From Desulfosoma sp. (lineage in GTDB: Bacteria > Desulfobacterota > Syntrophobacteria > Syntrophobacterales > DSM-9756), in NCBI GenBank assembly GCA_037481875.1, contig JBBFKY010000001.1, forward strand, positions 496,001-560,000: 64,000 bases of DNA. The letters are read 5' to 3'. The stretch's first letter is position 1. Every line of letters begins with the position of its first letter. Shown here in pieces: positions 24,289 through 32,597 of this stretch. The translations under genes and the position numbers were made by a program. A model generated the notes under the pieces. The model did no database searches and had not been told where the DNA came from. It saw only the letters and a list, made by a program, of their open reading frames with translations.

Positions 24289-26529
24289 CTAGGAACCCAG
24301 GCCCAGCAATCGACCGCCTTGGTAGACGGCCGTGGCTACCACAAAGGCCACCGTGGTGTTGAAAACCATGGAAAACACGCCCCATTTCCAGGAGCCGGAT
24401 TCCTTAATAATGCATGTCACTGTCACAAAACACGGCGAATACAACATGATGAAAACCATGGCCGAAAAGGCCACCAAGGGATTCCAGTGAGGGTCCCGAC
24501 GCAGCCTTTCACTAAGGCTAAGACTTTCTTCCACATCCAGTTCCCCCAGAGAATACGCCGTGCCCAAAGTGGAAATGATGACTTCCTTGGCGGCGAAACC
24601 ACCCACCAAGGCCACGTTGGTTCTCCAATCAAATCCGCACCAACGCGTCACCTTCTCAAGAGCCGTGCCCATTTTCCCGGCAAAGGAGGCTTTGAGGGCT
24701 TCAGAAGCCTCTTCTTTGTCGATGGCCAGCAGTTGTGCTCGAACTTCCTGCAGGGAGGCCGGTAAGGCCTGCTCTTCCCCCGATGCCAACCGAGTCCTGT
24801 CTTCTTCTGATAACCTTTCCAGAACGGCTTGGCGGGCCGCTTCAAGGCGGGCTTTTTCCGATTCCGGAAGGCCGGGGTAGGTCATCAAGGCCCACAAAAC
24901 CACAGATATGGCCACAATGACGGTGCCTGCCTTTCGAATGTATTGCCAGATGCGTTCCCACGTATGAATCATGAGCCCTTTAAAAGTAGGAATGCGATAG
25001 GGTGGAAGTTCCAAGAGAAAGGGACTGCTGGGGCCTCGAAGGATAGTCAGTCGAATAATCTTGGCCAACACTAAAGCAAAGACCCAGGCCAATAGGGTGA
25101 GAAGAAAGAGCATTTGGGCACGGTTTTGAGTAAAAAAAGCGGCGATCAACATGGCCAGGACGGGAACCTTGGCACCGCAGTTCATGAAAGGTGCGGTTAA
25201 AAGTGTGGCGAGGCGTTCCCGAGATGTGCGCAATGTTCGGGTGGCCATCACACCCGGCACCGCACAGCCTCCGGCGATCCCTCCTGAAATGATAAAGGCC
25301 ATAAAAGAACTTCCGTGCAGGCCGAAGATCCGAAACACTCGATCCAACATGTAAGCGGCCCGAGCGAGATATCCCGTGTCTTCCAAAAAGGCGATGGCCA
25401 AAAACATGAAAAAGATCAAAGGGACAAAGCCCATGACACCGCCCACACCATCGATGATGCCGGAAACCAAAAGAGATTGCAGAGGCCCTTCCGGCGTGAC
25501 CTTTTCCGCCCAGCGGCCTAAAGCCCCGAAAGCCGCTTCAAACCACTGCACGGGTAACTCGCTGTAAGTAAATGTGAATTCATAGACGGCATAAAGCACT
25601 GCCACCATGACGATAGGGCCGAAGAAACGGTTGGTGAGCACTCGATCGATCTGATCGGAAAGGTGCAAGCGATTGCCTTTGAGGCGCTGTTCCACCACTC
25701 CGTCCTTAAGCAAAGCGGCGATGAAACCGTAACGATGATCGGCGATGATGGCTTCCGGGTAACTGTCGAGGGTTTTTTGAATGTGTTCGGTAAGCTTTCC
25801 CGCCATGGCTTCCAGGACCTCGGAAACCTTGGCATCCTTTGCCCGCCCTCTCGACTTCACTTGCTCGTCTTCTTCCAGATACTTCAAAGCCGTCCAGCGA
25901 GCCGGATACAGGTCGGTAAGGAACTGATGGTCCACAATGATTTTTTCCATTTCCTTCAGGACGGGATCCACATCGGGCCCATAGGAGATATGAAGCGGTT
26001 CCCAACGACGCCCCGATAAAGCCGTCTCTACTGCGGTCTGAATAAGGTTTTCCTTACCCTCGCCACGGCGTGCCACCGTCGGCACCACCGGAACACCCAA
26101 TCGTTTGGAAAGTTCTTCCGCGTGGATGCGCATCCCTCGCCCTTCGGCCACATCCATCATGTTGAGCGCCACCACCACGGGGACTCCTAGTTCCAGAAGC
26201 TGCAGCGTGAGGTAAAGGTTGCGGTCCAGGTTGGAAGCGTCCACGATGTTAATCACCACTTCCGGTCGCTCATGAACAAGGAAATCCCGAGCGACAAGTT
26301 CTTCCAAAGAATAGGCCGTCAGGGAATAGGTACCCGGCAGATCCACCAGCCGAATCTGTCGGCCGTTTAAGGAATAAAGGCCTTCCTTTTTTTCCACGGT
26401 GATGCCCGGATAATTGCCCACGTGCTGGCGGGCGCCGGTGATGGCGTTGAAAAGTGTGGTCTTGCCGCAGTTGGGATTGCCCGCAAGAGCAAAGAGGTGT
26501 TCCGTGGATTCTCGAGGTGCTTTATTCAT
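24289..26529 (-). CDS. feoB: FeoB ferrous iron transporter
   Basis: A 746-residue inner-membrane Fe2+ importer. The N-terminal G domain has G1 GNPNCGKTTLFNAITG, the switch region GNYPGITVEKKEG, G3 DLPGTYSL and G4 NMMD. A helical GDI domain follows, then the membrane part with two Gate (nucleoside-recognition) domains, the FeoB core and the signature GGIAGGCAVPGVMATRTL. Length is normal. Its ATG overlaps the feoA stop (ATGA), so translation is coupled. Expression is probably repressed by iron through the box upstream of feoA. Confidence 0.95.
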   Translation of the reverse strand: MNKAPRESTEHLFALAGNPNCGKTTLFNAITGARQHVGNYPGITVEKKEGLYSLNGRQIRLVDLPGTYSLTAYSLEELVARDFLVHERPEVVINIVDASNLDRNLYLTLQLLELGVPVVVALNMMDVAEGRGMRIHAEELSKRLGVPVVPTVARRGEGKENLIQTAVETALSGRRWEPLHISYGPDVDPVLKEMEKIIVDHQFLTDLYPARWTALKYLEEDEQVKSRGRAKDAKVSEVLEAMAGKLTEHIQKTLDSYPEAIIADHRYGFIAALLKDGVVEQRLKGNRLHLSDQIDRVLTNRFFGPIVMVAVLYAVYEFTFTYSELPVQWFEAAFGALGRWAEKVTPEGPLQSLLVSGIIDGVGGVMGFVPLIFFMFLAIAFLEDTGYLARAAYMLDRVFRIFGLHGSSFMAFIISGGIAGGCAVPGVMATRTLRTSRERLATLLTAPFMNCGAKVPVLAMLIAAFFTQNRAQMLFLLTLLAWVFALVLAKIIRLTILRGPSSPFLLELPPYRIPTFKGLMIHTWERIWQYIRKAGTVIVAISVVLWALMTYPGLPESEKARLEAARQAVLERLSEEDRTRLASGEEQALPASLQEVRAQLLAIDKEEASEALKASFAGKMGTALEKVTRWCGFDWRTNVALVGGFAAKEVIISTLGTAYSLGELDVEESLSLSERLRRDPHWNPLVAFSAMVFIMLYSPCFVTVTCIIKESGSWKWGVFSMVFNTTVAFVVATAVYQGGRLLGLGS

Positions 26530-26768
26530 TGGGATGCCTCCACATCAACCAGAATATAATCCGCCTCATTGTTCCGCAAAGTCAGTGTGAACTGGCGCAC
26601 ACGAATGGCTACAGGGTCCTTGAGGGGCGCTCGACCCTGAACCTGAATGGGTGTTCCCGGAACGAGCCCCATATCTCGAATGCGACGTCCCAATTCGCCG
26701 GTGGCCGTCACTTTCACGATAACTCCTTTCTGCTTGGGTTCCATGTGGCGCAAAAGCACCGTGGGCAT
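26526..26768 (-). CDS. feoA: FeoA, iron transport accessory protein
   Basis: An 80-residue SH3-like cytoplasmic protein (GELGRRIRDMGLVPGTPIQVQGRAPLKDPVAIRVRQFTLTLRNNEADYI), typical FeoA that binds and modulates FeoB. AAAGGAAT precedes ATG at 26768. Its stop overlaps the feoB start. Upstream are a DtxR-like iron box (26787-26805) and a terminator that isolates it from the second feoA. Confidence 0.9.
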   Translation of the reverse strand: MPTVLLRHMEPKQKGVIVKVTATGELGRRIRDMGLVPGTPIQVQGRAPLKDPVAIRVRQFTLTLRNNEADYILVDVEASQ

Positions 26769-26786
26769 AGGATTCCTTTCTTTTAA

Positions 26787-26805
26787 TTAGGGGAACCTAA
26801 CTTTA
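26787..26805 (-). promoter_or_regulatory. DtxR/IdeR-like iron box upstream of feoAB
   Basis: TTAGG-GGAA-CCTAA is a perfect 5+5 inverted repeat followed by CTTTA, 14 of 19 matches to the DtxR/IdeR consensus (my count). It lies 19-37 nt before feoA. The same motif precedes the second feoA. Confidence 0.55.
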
Positions 26806-26811
26806 AGAGCC

Positions 26812-26838
26812 GAAAAAGAGCGGCTCATGAGCCGCTCT
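26812..26838 (-). terminator. Terminator between the two feoA units
   Basis: A perfect palindrome AGAGCGGCTC-AT-GAGCCGCTCT (26817-26838) is followed, on the minus strand, by TTTTTCG. It ends the transcript of the distal feoA gene. Confidence 0.75.
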
Positions 26839-26873
26839 GTAAAAACGCTCTTGGGGCTTGATGTGTCAAGAAA

Positions 26874-27170
26874 TCAGGTTGGACCGCCGCATACCAAAAT
26901 TTTGTTACTCACACCGGCTCCCAGACTCAGCGTGCTTCCATGCACCTTCACAAGACAAGGGCGATCACAGCCGGCACACAGCACTTCCAGTTCCGCTCCC
27001 GGATATATCCCCAGGGCCGCCATGCGGGCACAGAGATTTCTTCCGCCTTCGATGCGTTGGACCAAAAGACGCTTTCCAGACGGAGCCTGGGAAAGGGGAA
27101 AGACCGGACCCGGACATACCTTATCGCGAGCACATGGAGAATCACAACGTGTCATAGACCACCACCTCAT
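26874..27170 (-). CDS. feoA: Second FeoA-domain protein
   Basis: A 98-residue protein. The N-terminal ~30 residues carry Cys (MTRCDSPCARDKVCPGP); then comes a FeoA SH3-like domain (GGRNLCARMAALGIYPGAELEVLCAGCDRPCLVKVHGSTLSLGAGVSNKILV). The ATG at 27170 has AGGAG 5 nt upstream; an ATG at 27155 is an alternative. Extra Cys residues could bind iron or a cluster. It is a separate transcription unit next to feoAB, with its own iron box and terminator. It may be a second modulator of FeoB. Confidence 0.75.
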   Translation of the reverse strand: MRWWSMTRCDSPCARDKVCPGPVFPLSQAPSGKRLLVQRIEGGRNLCARMAALGIYPGAELEVLCAGCDRPCLVKVHGSTLSLGAGVSNKILVCGGPT

Positions 27171-27198
27171 CGTCGCTCCTTTCTGATTTGAGCAAATC

Positions 27199-27228
27199 TT
27201 AGGTAAGCCAAACTTTGGTCCCTGTCAA
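27199..27228 (-). promoter_or_regulatory. Promoter with iron box upstream of second feoA
   Basis: On the minus strand the -35 TTGACA (27223-27228) is 17 bp from a TACCTA -10-like site. Overlapping it is TTAGGTAAGCCAAACTTTG (27199-27217, + strand), which shares TTAGG..A.CC.AACTTT with the box before feoAB. Repressor occlusion of RNA polymerase is inferred. Confidence 0.55.
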
Positions 27229-27674
27229 GAGAAATCAAAAAAGAAGGATTTATGGGTGGGTTGAAGGCGAGCCCTCGCTGACGCTGCATGGAGATTTGAC
27301 CGTAGAAAACCTTAGGCCGGGATTGTCCTAAAAGCTCTATGATTTCATAATAAAAAAGGCCTGATGCGGGAAATCTGACGTGACTTAGGAGCTTGTCCAA
27401 GAACGCCCCATGACCGCTGCATCGCAAGCCGTTTTGCGGTAGGGGCGAGGCGCCGCCTCGCCCCTACAAACCCGAAACCGGGCTGTTGCCTGGAAGCACA
27501 AGCCCTTTGGCCCGCTCATTGAGGCCGGCGGGGCGCGCGTTTCCAAGAAAAGACACAGTTTCAGGCAGTTAAGGGCGAGGCGCCGCTCGCCCCTGCCTTG
27601 AAATGCCATGAAAGACCTTGGTAAAGCCATTATTCGGTCTGGTTCTTAATATTTTTCAGAGGCAGGAAGAATCC
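27229..27674. repeat. Intergenic gap with GC-rich palindromic repeats
   Basis: No gene. AGGGGCGAGGCGCCGCCTCGCCCCT (27441-27465) is a near-perfect palindrome; a second arm pair GGGCGAGGCGCCGCTCGCCC occurs at ~27569-27588. Between them lies GGCCCGCTCATTG...CGCGTTTCCAAGAAAAGACACAG, related to pieces at 13270-13310, 15205-15250 and 41895-41960. CTTGTCCAAGAACG at 27393 resembles ends of the same family. Confidence 0.6.
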
Positions 27675-29801
27675 ATGGGAGACAAGAGGGATTGTCGATC
27701 CTTCACTGAAAGGTTGAATGAAGCTGTAGACGAGGGAGCCTGGCATGAGGTTCGAGATCTTTTTCAAAACCTTGGAGCTCGAGCTTTGTCAGGGCTTAGC
27801 GAACAAACGTGGGAACTTATCTTAGACATTTTTTTTTGGCGAAAGGCATGTGAGAATTTTTCGTCGCCGAATCCGACGAAAGACTTGGTGGAACGTAAAG
27901 TCCGAAAGCTTCTTTCCGTTCCGCCTCGGTTTTTGGAAAGGAAGAGTTACCCTTTGGCCTCCGTTCTCAGGCTTGGAAACCCTATGCCTGAACCTTTTCG
28001 TAGAAGGGATTCACGGCAAACATGGAAAAAACACGTCAGGCATCTTCGTCGGCAGGTCTTGGAAAGAAACGGATCTCGGCAAACCCCTATGCCCTCTGAA
28101 CACAAGGGTATGGAAACCCAAAACTATGTGACCCTGCGGGATTTGGCTTTTCTGTGGTCTCCTGGTTTTCAGTTCAAACGCCTGAATTTCCGACAAGGCC
28201 GATTCCTTCATGTGGGACGACTCCTGAAAGCCCCCGAACCGTTCCATTTTCCCACATCACGGCGCCTTAGATGGTCCGAAGGAAATTCAAAGCGTTCTTT
28301 CGAGGATGCAGACCCCGCTCTTACCTTGAAAGACGATCATGTCGCAGTCCGTCCGGTTCCCGGGAAGGATTTGGAAGAGCATGGCTCCTTGTGGAAGGGA
28401 AGTTCCTTACGAGAGCCACGGAACGTTGTGTGGGGAGTGTTGGGGTGGCGAGGAAACCGATTCCTTGCAAGACTTGTGGAAGCGACGGCGGAAGAATGGC
28501 GCCGCGTGCGTGATCTGGCCTTTTCCCTCAGCAGGGCTCGACGCCGCGTGGTCTTGTCCCTGCATAATGCTTCGGCGGCGGCCTGTAGCGGCTGGGCGTT
28601 TGACCCGGTGGACGTTCTCCACGACGATCCGCGTCATAGTAATGCCTTTGTTCGAGAAGTTTCAGGCTCACTTCAGCGGCTTGGGCGGAACCGGCATGAC
28701 GACCTGAAAGCTTGTCCGAGAACGAGAAAAGGCAGTGGCTTTTGGAGGAGCGCTAGCCTTCGGGCCGCCATTTATGAGGGCCGGACCCCCGCGGTCCCAA
28801 GTGAAAATCCATTCTCGGACGGCTCTTTAGACGTGGATCTGGTGCAAAAGCTTTGGCGGGCTTGGGAACGTCGTCTTGTTTATCCAAAGGCACTTCACGT
28901 GCTGTGGGAAGCATCGGCTCGAACGGCTTTGGGCTTTGAAATGCTTTTTCAGGAAGCGGTGCAAGCCCTGGATGGGCTCTTGGAATTTAGATCCCCAAGT
29001 GACCTTGTGGGAAAAATTCCTTTGGCCTGGAGCGGCTGGGTCAGCCCTCATCAGCAACTGTGCTGGCAGGACATTTCCTGCTGGTGGCGGGAAAAGCGAC
29101 GCTTATGGCTTCCTGGTTTCAGCATTTTGAAAACCTGTCTAGAAAAAGGGCAGGCCTGGTTGGAGACCGGTCGGCTGGAAGCCTGTGTGGTGCCATGGAT
29201 CGACAAATTTTTCATGTCGTCTCAAAGGGATAGGGATGCATCCTATCTGGCGCTTTTCATGGAATGGTTGCACAAGGAAGACCTTTCCCCCATTGTTCTT
29301 TTGTGGGAAGACACGACTCGATGTCGTCATCCCAGCCTGGCCGTGGCGTTAGAAAGGTCTTGGAGCCCTGAGGCGTTTCAGGGGATTGGAGTCTTCGGCA
29401 ACGGGGCTTGTTCACGCCGGAATGCGAAAACCTTTCTGATGAGGGAAGCCGAACCGAAGCGACTTTACGTGCTGAGACCTTTCGACGATACGCATGCGCC
29501 TCAAACCTTGGAATCGGTCCTGTCCGGGCGAGTTTCGGAGAAAACCTTTTTCGATTCCTACGATTCCTCGTGGAAAGACGGCACCTATGCGCTCTATGCA
29601 GGGACACAAGCAGCTTTTCTGACATCCATCGCCACAGATGCGGAAATCCTGCCGGCGTGGGTGGTATTTGAGGGTGTGAAGATGCCTTTGGGATGTTTTT
29701 TTCGGCGTATCCTAAGAAGCCTGGTCTTGGGTCGACCTCACGGCACCTTATTTCAACCCAAATGGATGCGTCTTTATGCTCGGTTTGCCAACCTTTTGTG
29801 A
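27675..29801 (+). CDS. Unknown 708-residue protein
   Basis: The start is ATG 27675 (GGAAG 6 nt upstream; the open frame extends 19 codons further up without a ribosome site). The product is basic and rich in Arg and Trp, without a signal peptide, membrane segment or motif I recognise. The N-terminal ~110 residues look helical (FTERLNEAVDEGAWHEVRDLFQNL). The C-terminal part (LYVLRPFDDTHAPQTLESVL, LYARFANLL) is globular. About residues 346-385 (CPRTRKGSGFWRSASLRAA...) are encoded by a stretch resembling the local intergenic repeat, which suggests an in-frame insertion. It is followed by pcm after 91 nt. No function assigned; codon pattern and length support a real gene. Confidence 0.55.
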   Translation: MGDKRDCRSFTERLNEAVDEGAWHEVRDLFQNLGARALSGLSEQTWELILDIFFWRKACENFSSPNPTKDLVERKVRKLLSVPPRFLERKSYPLASVLRLGNPMPEPFRRRDSRQTWKKHVRHLRRQVLERNGSRQTPMPSEHKGMETQNYVTLRDLAFLWSPGFQFKRLNFRQGRFLHVGRLLKAPEPFHFPTSRRLRWSEGNSKRSFEDADPALTLKDDHVAVRPVPGKDLEEHGSLWKGSSLREPRNVVWGVLGWRGNRFLARLVEATAEEWRRVRDLAFSLSRARRRVVLSLHNASAAACSGWAFDPVDVLHDDPRHSNAFVREVSGSLQRLGRNRHDDLKACPRTRKGSGFWRSASLRAAIYEGRTPAVPSENPFSDGSLDVDLVQKLWRAWERRLVYPKALHVLWEASARTALGFEMLFQEAVQALDGLLEFRSPSDLVGKIPLAWSGWVSPHQQLCWQDISCWWREKRRLWLPGFSILKTCLEKGQAWLETGRLEACVVPWIDKFFMSSQRDRDASYLALFMEWLHKEDLSPIVLLWEDTTRCRHPSLAVALERSWSPEAFQGIGVFGNGACSRRNAKTFLMREAEPKRLYVLRPFDDTHAPQTLESVLSGRVSEKTFFDSYDSSWKDGTYALYAGTQAAFLTSIATDAEILPAWVVFEGVKMPLGCFFRRILRSLVLGRPHGTLFQPKWMRLYARFANLL
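28708..28826. repeat. Repeat-like segment inside the 708-codon gene
   Basis: GTCCGAGAA (28714-28722) and its inverse TTCTCGGAC (28812-28820) bound ~90 nt that include GAGAAAAGGC and GAAAATCC. The same landmarks recur near 46448-46520. It is in frame and has no stop. Confidence 0.4.
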
Positions 29802-29892
29802 AGGGTTCAGAGAAAAAGGAATTGACTTGATTTTCAATTAGTTCTAAGCCTTACCGTGCATTTCTTAAGCTAGACACGACACCTGTGGAAAC

Positions 29893-30540
29893 ATGAACAA
29901 CAATTTTCAAAAAGCTCGCGACAAGATGGTGGACACCCAGCTGGTCACACGGGGGATTCATGACCCTCGCGTGTTGGCCGCCATGCGCAAGGTGCCCAGA
30001 CATCTTTTCATCAGTGAAGCTCTCCAGTCTCAAGCCTATGCGGACCATCCCCTGCCCATCGGTGATAAACAGACCATCAGCCAGCCGTACATAGTGGCCC
30101 TCATGACTGAGGCCTTACAGCTTCAAGGGCATGAAAAGGTCCTGGAAATCGGAACAGGTTCCGGCTATCAAACGGCGATCCTCGCGGAACTGGCTCAGAA
30201 GGTATACAGCATCGAGCGGCTACCAAGCCTGTTGCACAAGGCTCGACATGTGCTGGAAAAACTCGGGTACCGCAACGTGGTGTTAAAGGTCGGGGACGGC
30301 ACCATGGGATGGCCTGAGGAAGCTCCTTTCGATGGCATTCTTGTGTCCGCCGGAGCTCCCAAGGTTCCTCAACCCCTGGTGGATCAACTGGCCATGGGCG
30401 GCCGCCTTGTGATTCCCGTGGGGGATCGTCTGAGTCAGGACCTGGTGCTGGTGGAGCGGGTTCCTGAAGGAATTCGCAAAAGCAGCCTGGGTGGTTGCCG
30501 CTTCGTGGATCTTATCGGCAAATGGGGTTGGGAGGAGTAA
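29893..30540 (+). CDS. pcm: Protein-L-isoaspartate O-methyltransferase
   Basis: A 215-residue SAM-dependent repair enzyme for isoaspartyl residues in aged proteins. It shows the family start (MVDTQLVTRGIHDPRVLAAMRKVPRHLFI), the motif around QPYIVALMTEAL, motif I VLEIGTGSGYQTAILAEL, and PFDGILVSAGAPKVPQPLVDQLAMGGRLVIPVG. Length is normal. It is followed after 17 nt by a GAF/GGDEF-like gene on the same strand, probably in the same operon. Confidence 0.95.
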   Translation: MNNNFQKARDKMVDTQLVTRGIHDPRVLAAMRKVPRHLFISEALQSQAYADHPLPIGDKQTISQPYIVALMTEALQLQGHEKVLEIGTGSGYQTAILAELAQKVYSIERLPSLLHKARHVLEKLGYRNVVLKVGDGTMGWPEEAPFDGILVSAGAPKVPQPLVDQLAMGGRLVIPVGDRLSQDLVLVERVPEGIRKSSLGGCRFVDLIGKWGWEE

Positions 30541-30557
30541 GGGGATAAGGGTATTAA

Positions 30558-31721
30558 ATGAGCAGGGCAAAGAGGGAAGAGCTGTCTTCGGGTGACATAG
30601 TCAAGGAAAATAAGCGTCTTCGAGAGGAACTGGAGCGGCTCATTCACACGGCGGCTGCCAACGAAAAGATCTGGCGGCACATGGTGGAAATTGAACGCGT
30701 CTTGTTCCGTACACGCGATTTCGACCGCCTGGCTTCCGAGTTGCTCACGGAAATTCGAGCCCGCTTTGATGTAGACGGCGTGGCCCTGATCCTGACCCAT
30801 CCCGACATCGTGGATCGTTTTTTTCCTGAGCTTTTGAATGGAGCAAACGGTTCCGTTTTGGAAGATGCGGCGGGAACATGTATCCTGACCGTTCAGGAAA
30901 GCGCCTTGTGTTCGAATGCTGCGGAACAAGTGGCAACGCCCATGCTGTTTCAAGGGGAAGAAACCCTTGGAAGGCTCATGGACCGCATACCTTCCTTGCC
31001 GGAAAGCTTTTATCCCATAGGCTCGGCGGCTCTCGTGCCCCTACGGATTCATGACCTCAATTACGGGTTCTTGCTGTTGGCCTGTGCCGATCGCGATCAC
31101 TACCGTCCTGGAGACGGGACCGAGCTTCTGGAACAAATGGGAATCAAAATCGCCTTGTGCATGGAAAACTGCCTGGCCTACGAACGCGTCAAGGATCTTT
31201 CCGATCGAGATGCACCGACGGGGCTATTGAACTTTTTTCAAATTCATAACGTGTTGGAAAGAGAATTTCGCCGAGCCAAAAGGCGTGGTGCGGCCTTGTC
31301 TGTGCTTGCTTTGGATCTGGAATTTGTGGACGAGGCGGCGGAACATGAGGACATGGTGGATCCGGTGCTTCGGCATGTGGGGGAACTGCTGCGCACAACC
31401 TTTCCTGACGGTGAAGGTTTTATCGGCCGGTACGGCAGTGTGGAGTTTCTCGTGGTGTGTCCCTATGCCGATGCCCGGGAAGTTCAGGTTTTGGCTTCAA
31501 AACTTCATGACTTGATTCGGCGTTCCCCTCTGCGTCATGGCCGAACCGTCATCCTGATTCGACCCCGTATCGGCACAGCCACATTGACTCCTGCCATGCA
31601 AAAACCTTATGAGCTTCTGGACGCTGCCCAGAAGGCTCTGTGCCTTCTGAAAACCTTTCAGGCTTCTTTCTTTGCGGCCACCGACCCCAAAAAAGACGAA
31701 GCGTCTCCCCTGGAGAACTGA
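30558..31721 (+). CDS. DUF484/GAF protein with degenerate GGDEF domain
   Basis: A 387-residue cytoplasmic protein. It has an N-terminal coiled coil (ENKRLREELERLI), a GAF-like DUF484 domain (~45-205), then a GGDEF-type domain beginning DRDAPTGLLNFFQIHNVLEREFRRAKRRG. The active loop that should read GGDEF/GGEEF is YGSVEF, so cyclase activity is unlikely; it may sense a ligand or bind a nucleotide. It has no EAL domain. It is downstream of pcm and converges on the flxA end. Confidence 0.7.
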   Translation: MSRAKREELSSGDIVKENKRLREELERLIHTAAANEKIWRHMVEIERVLFRTRDFDRLASELLTEIRARFDVDGVALILTHPDIVDRFFPELLNGANGSVLEDAAGTCILTVQESALCSNAAEQVATPMLFQGEETLGRLMDRIPSLPESFYPIGSAALVPLRIHDLNYGFLLLACADRDHYRPGDGTELLEQMGIKIALCMENCLAYERVKDLSDRDAPTGLLNFFQIHNVLEREFRRAKRRGAALSVLALDLEFVDEAAEHEDMVDPVLRHVGELLRTTFPDGEGFIGRYGSVEFLVVCPYADAREVQVLASKLHDLIRRSPLRHGRTVILIRPRIGTATLTPAMQKPYELLDAAQKALCLLKTFQASFFAATDPKKDEASPLEN

Positions 31722-31754
31722 AAAATTGAAAGGCCGTCGTGCGAGCTTTGCCCA

Positions 31755-32597
31755 TCACAGTTCCGGAGGCATTGCCCGTAAGGCTTTACCGGAAAACACG
31801 GGGCCGTCGACGCACACATAAGTGCTTCCGATATTGCATCGGCCGCATAGGCCGATGCCGCATTTCATACGCCGTTCCAGCGTTGTATAAATCTGATCGT
31901 CTTCGTATCCCAGTTCTTTCAAACCCGCCAAGACAAACTTGATCATGATAGGTGGACCGCATGTGATGGCCACCCTGTTGAACGGATTGGGGGCTTCTTC
32001 GGCCAGAATGGTCGGCACGAATCCGACGCGTTCCGACCATCCAGGAAATTCTCGGTCCACGGTAAGCACCAAATGCACGCCCGCCGCCCGCCATTCGTCG
32101 AATTCGTATCGGTAACAGAGATCTTCCGGAGACCTGGCACCGTAGATCACGGTGATGTCACCGAAATCGGCTCGATTGTCCAACATGGTTAAAAGCAGCG
32201 TGCGAAGAGGCGCCATGCCGATACCGCCTCCGATAAAGAGAATGTCTCGGCCTTTCATGGTGGTGTAGGGAAAGCTGTTTCCTAGGGGAGCGCGGACACC
32301 TACCGTATCCCCCACGTTCAACTGATGCAGGGCTCGGGTGACTTCGCCCGTGCGCATGACACTGAACTGAAGGTATTCTCTGCGGGTGGGGGGTGAATTG
32401 ATGACGAAAGTGGATTCCCCCACTCCAAAAACCGAGATTTGTCCCACCTGTCCCGGCTGAAAGGAAAACTGGGATGCTACAGAAGGATCTTTCCACACAA
32501 GGCGAAAGGTGCGAATGCTGGGAGTCTCTTGAATGATATCGCGAACAACGGCCATCTGTGGCCGGTATGGATGGGTTTTTAAAAGGCTTCTAGTCAT
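31755..32597 (-). CDS. flxA: FlxA, FAD/NAD(P)H-binding flavin oxidoreductase
   Basis: A 280-residue protein of the ferredoxin-NADP reductase/AsrB-HydG type, the NAD(P)H-oxidising part of the FlxABCD-Hdr complex. The start at 32597 has GGAGGAGG 3 nt upstream. The FAD domain has FSFQPGQVGQISVFG; the NAD domain has DILFIGGGIGMAPLRTLLLTML. The C-terminal Cys cluster ERRMKCGIGLCGRCN...YVCVDGPVF binds a 2Fe-2S centre. It is the last gene of an eight-gene operon and overlaps flxB by 8 nt. By family knowledge it passes electrons from NADH to the Fe-S subunits for flavin-based bifurcation at HdrA. Confidence 0.9.
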   Translation of the reverse strand: MTRSLLKTHPYRPQMAVVRDIIQETPSIRTFRLVWKDPSVASQFSFQPGQVGQISVFGVGESTFVINSPPTRREYLQFSVMRTGEVTRALHQLNVGDTVGVRAPLGNSFPYTTMKGRDILFIGGGIGMAPLRTLLLTMLDNRADFGDITVIYGARSPEDLCYRYEFDEWRAAGVHLVLTVDREFPGWSERVGFVPTILAEEAPNPFNRVAITCGPPIMIKFVLAGLKELGYEDDQIYTTLERRMKCGIGLCGRCNIGSTYVCVDGPVFSGKALRAMPPEL

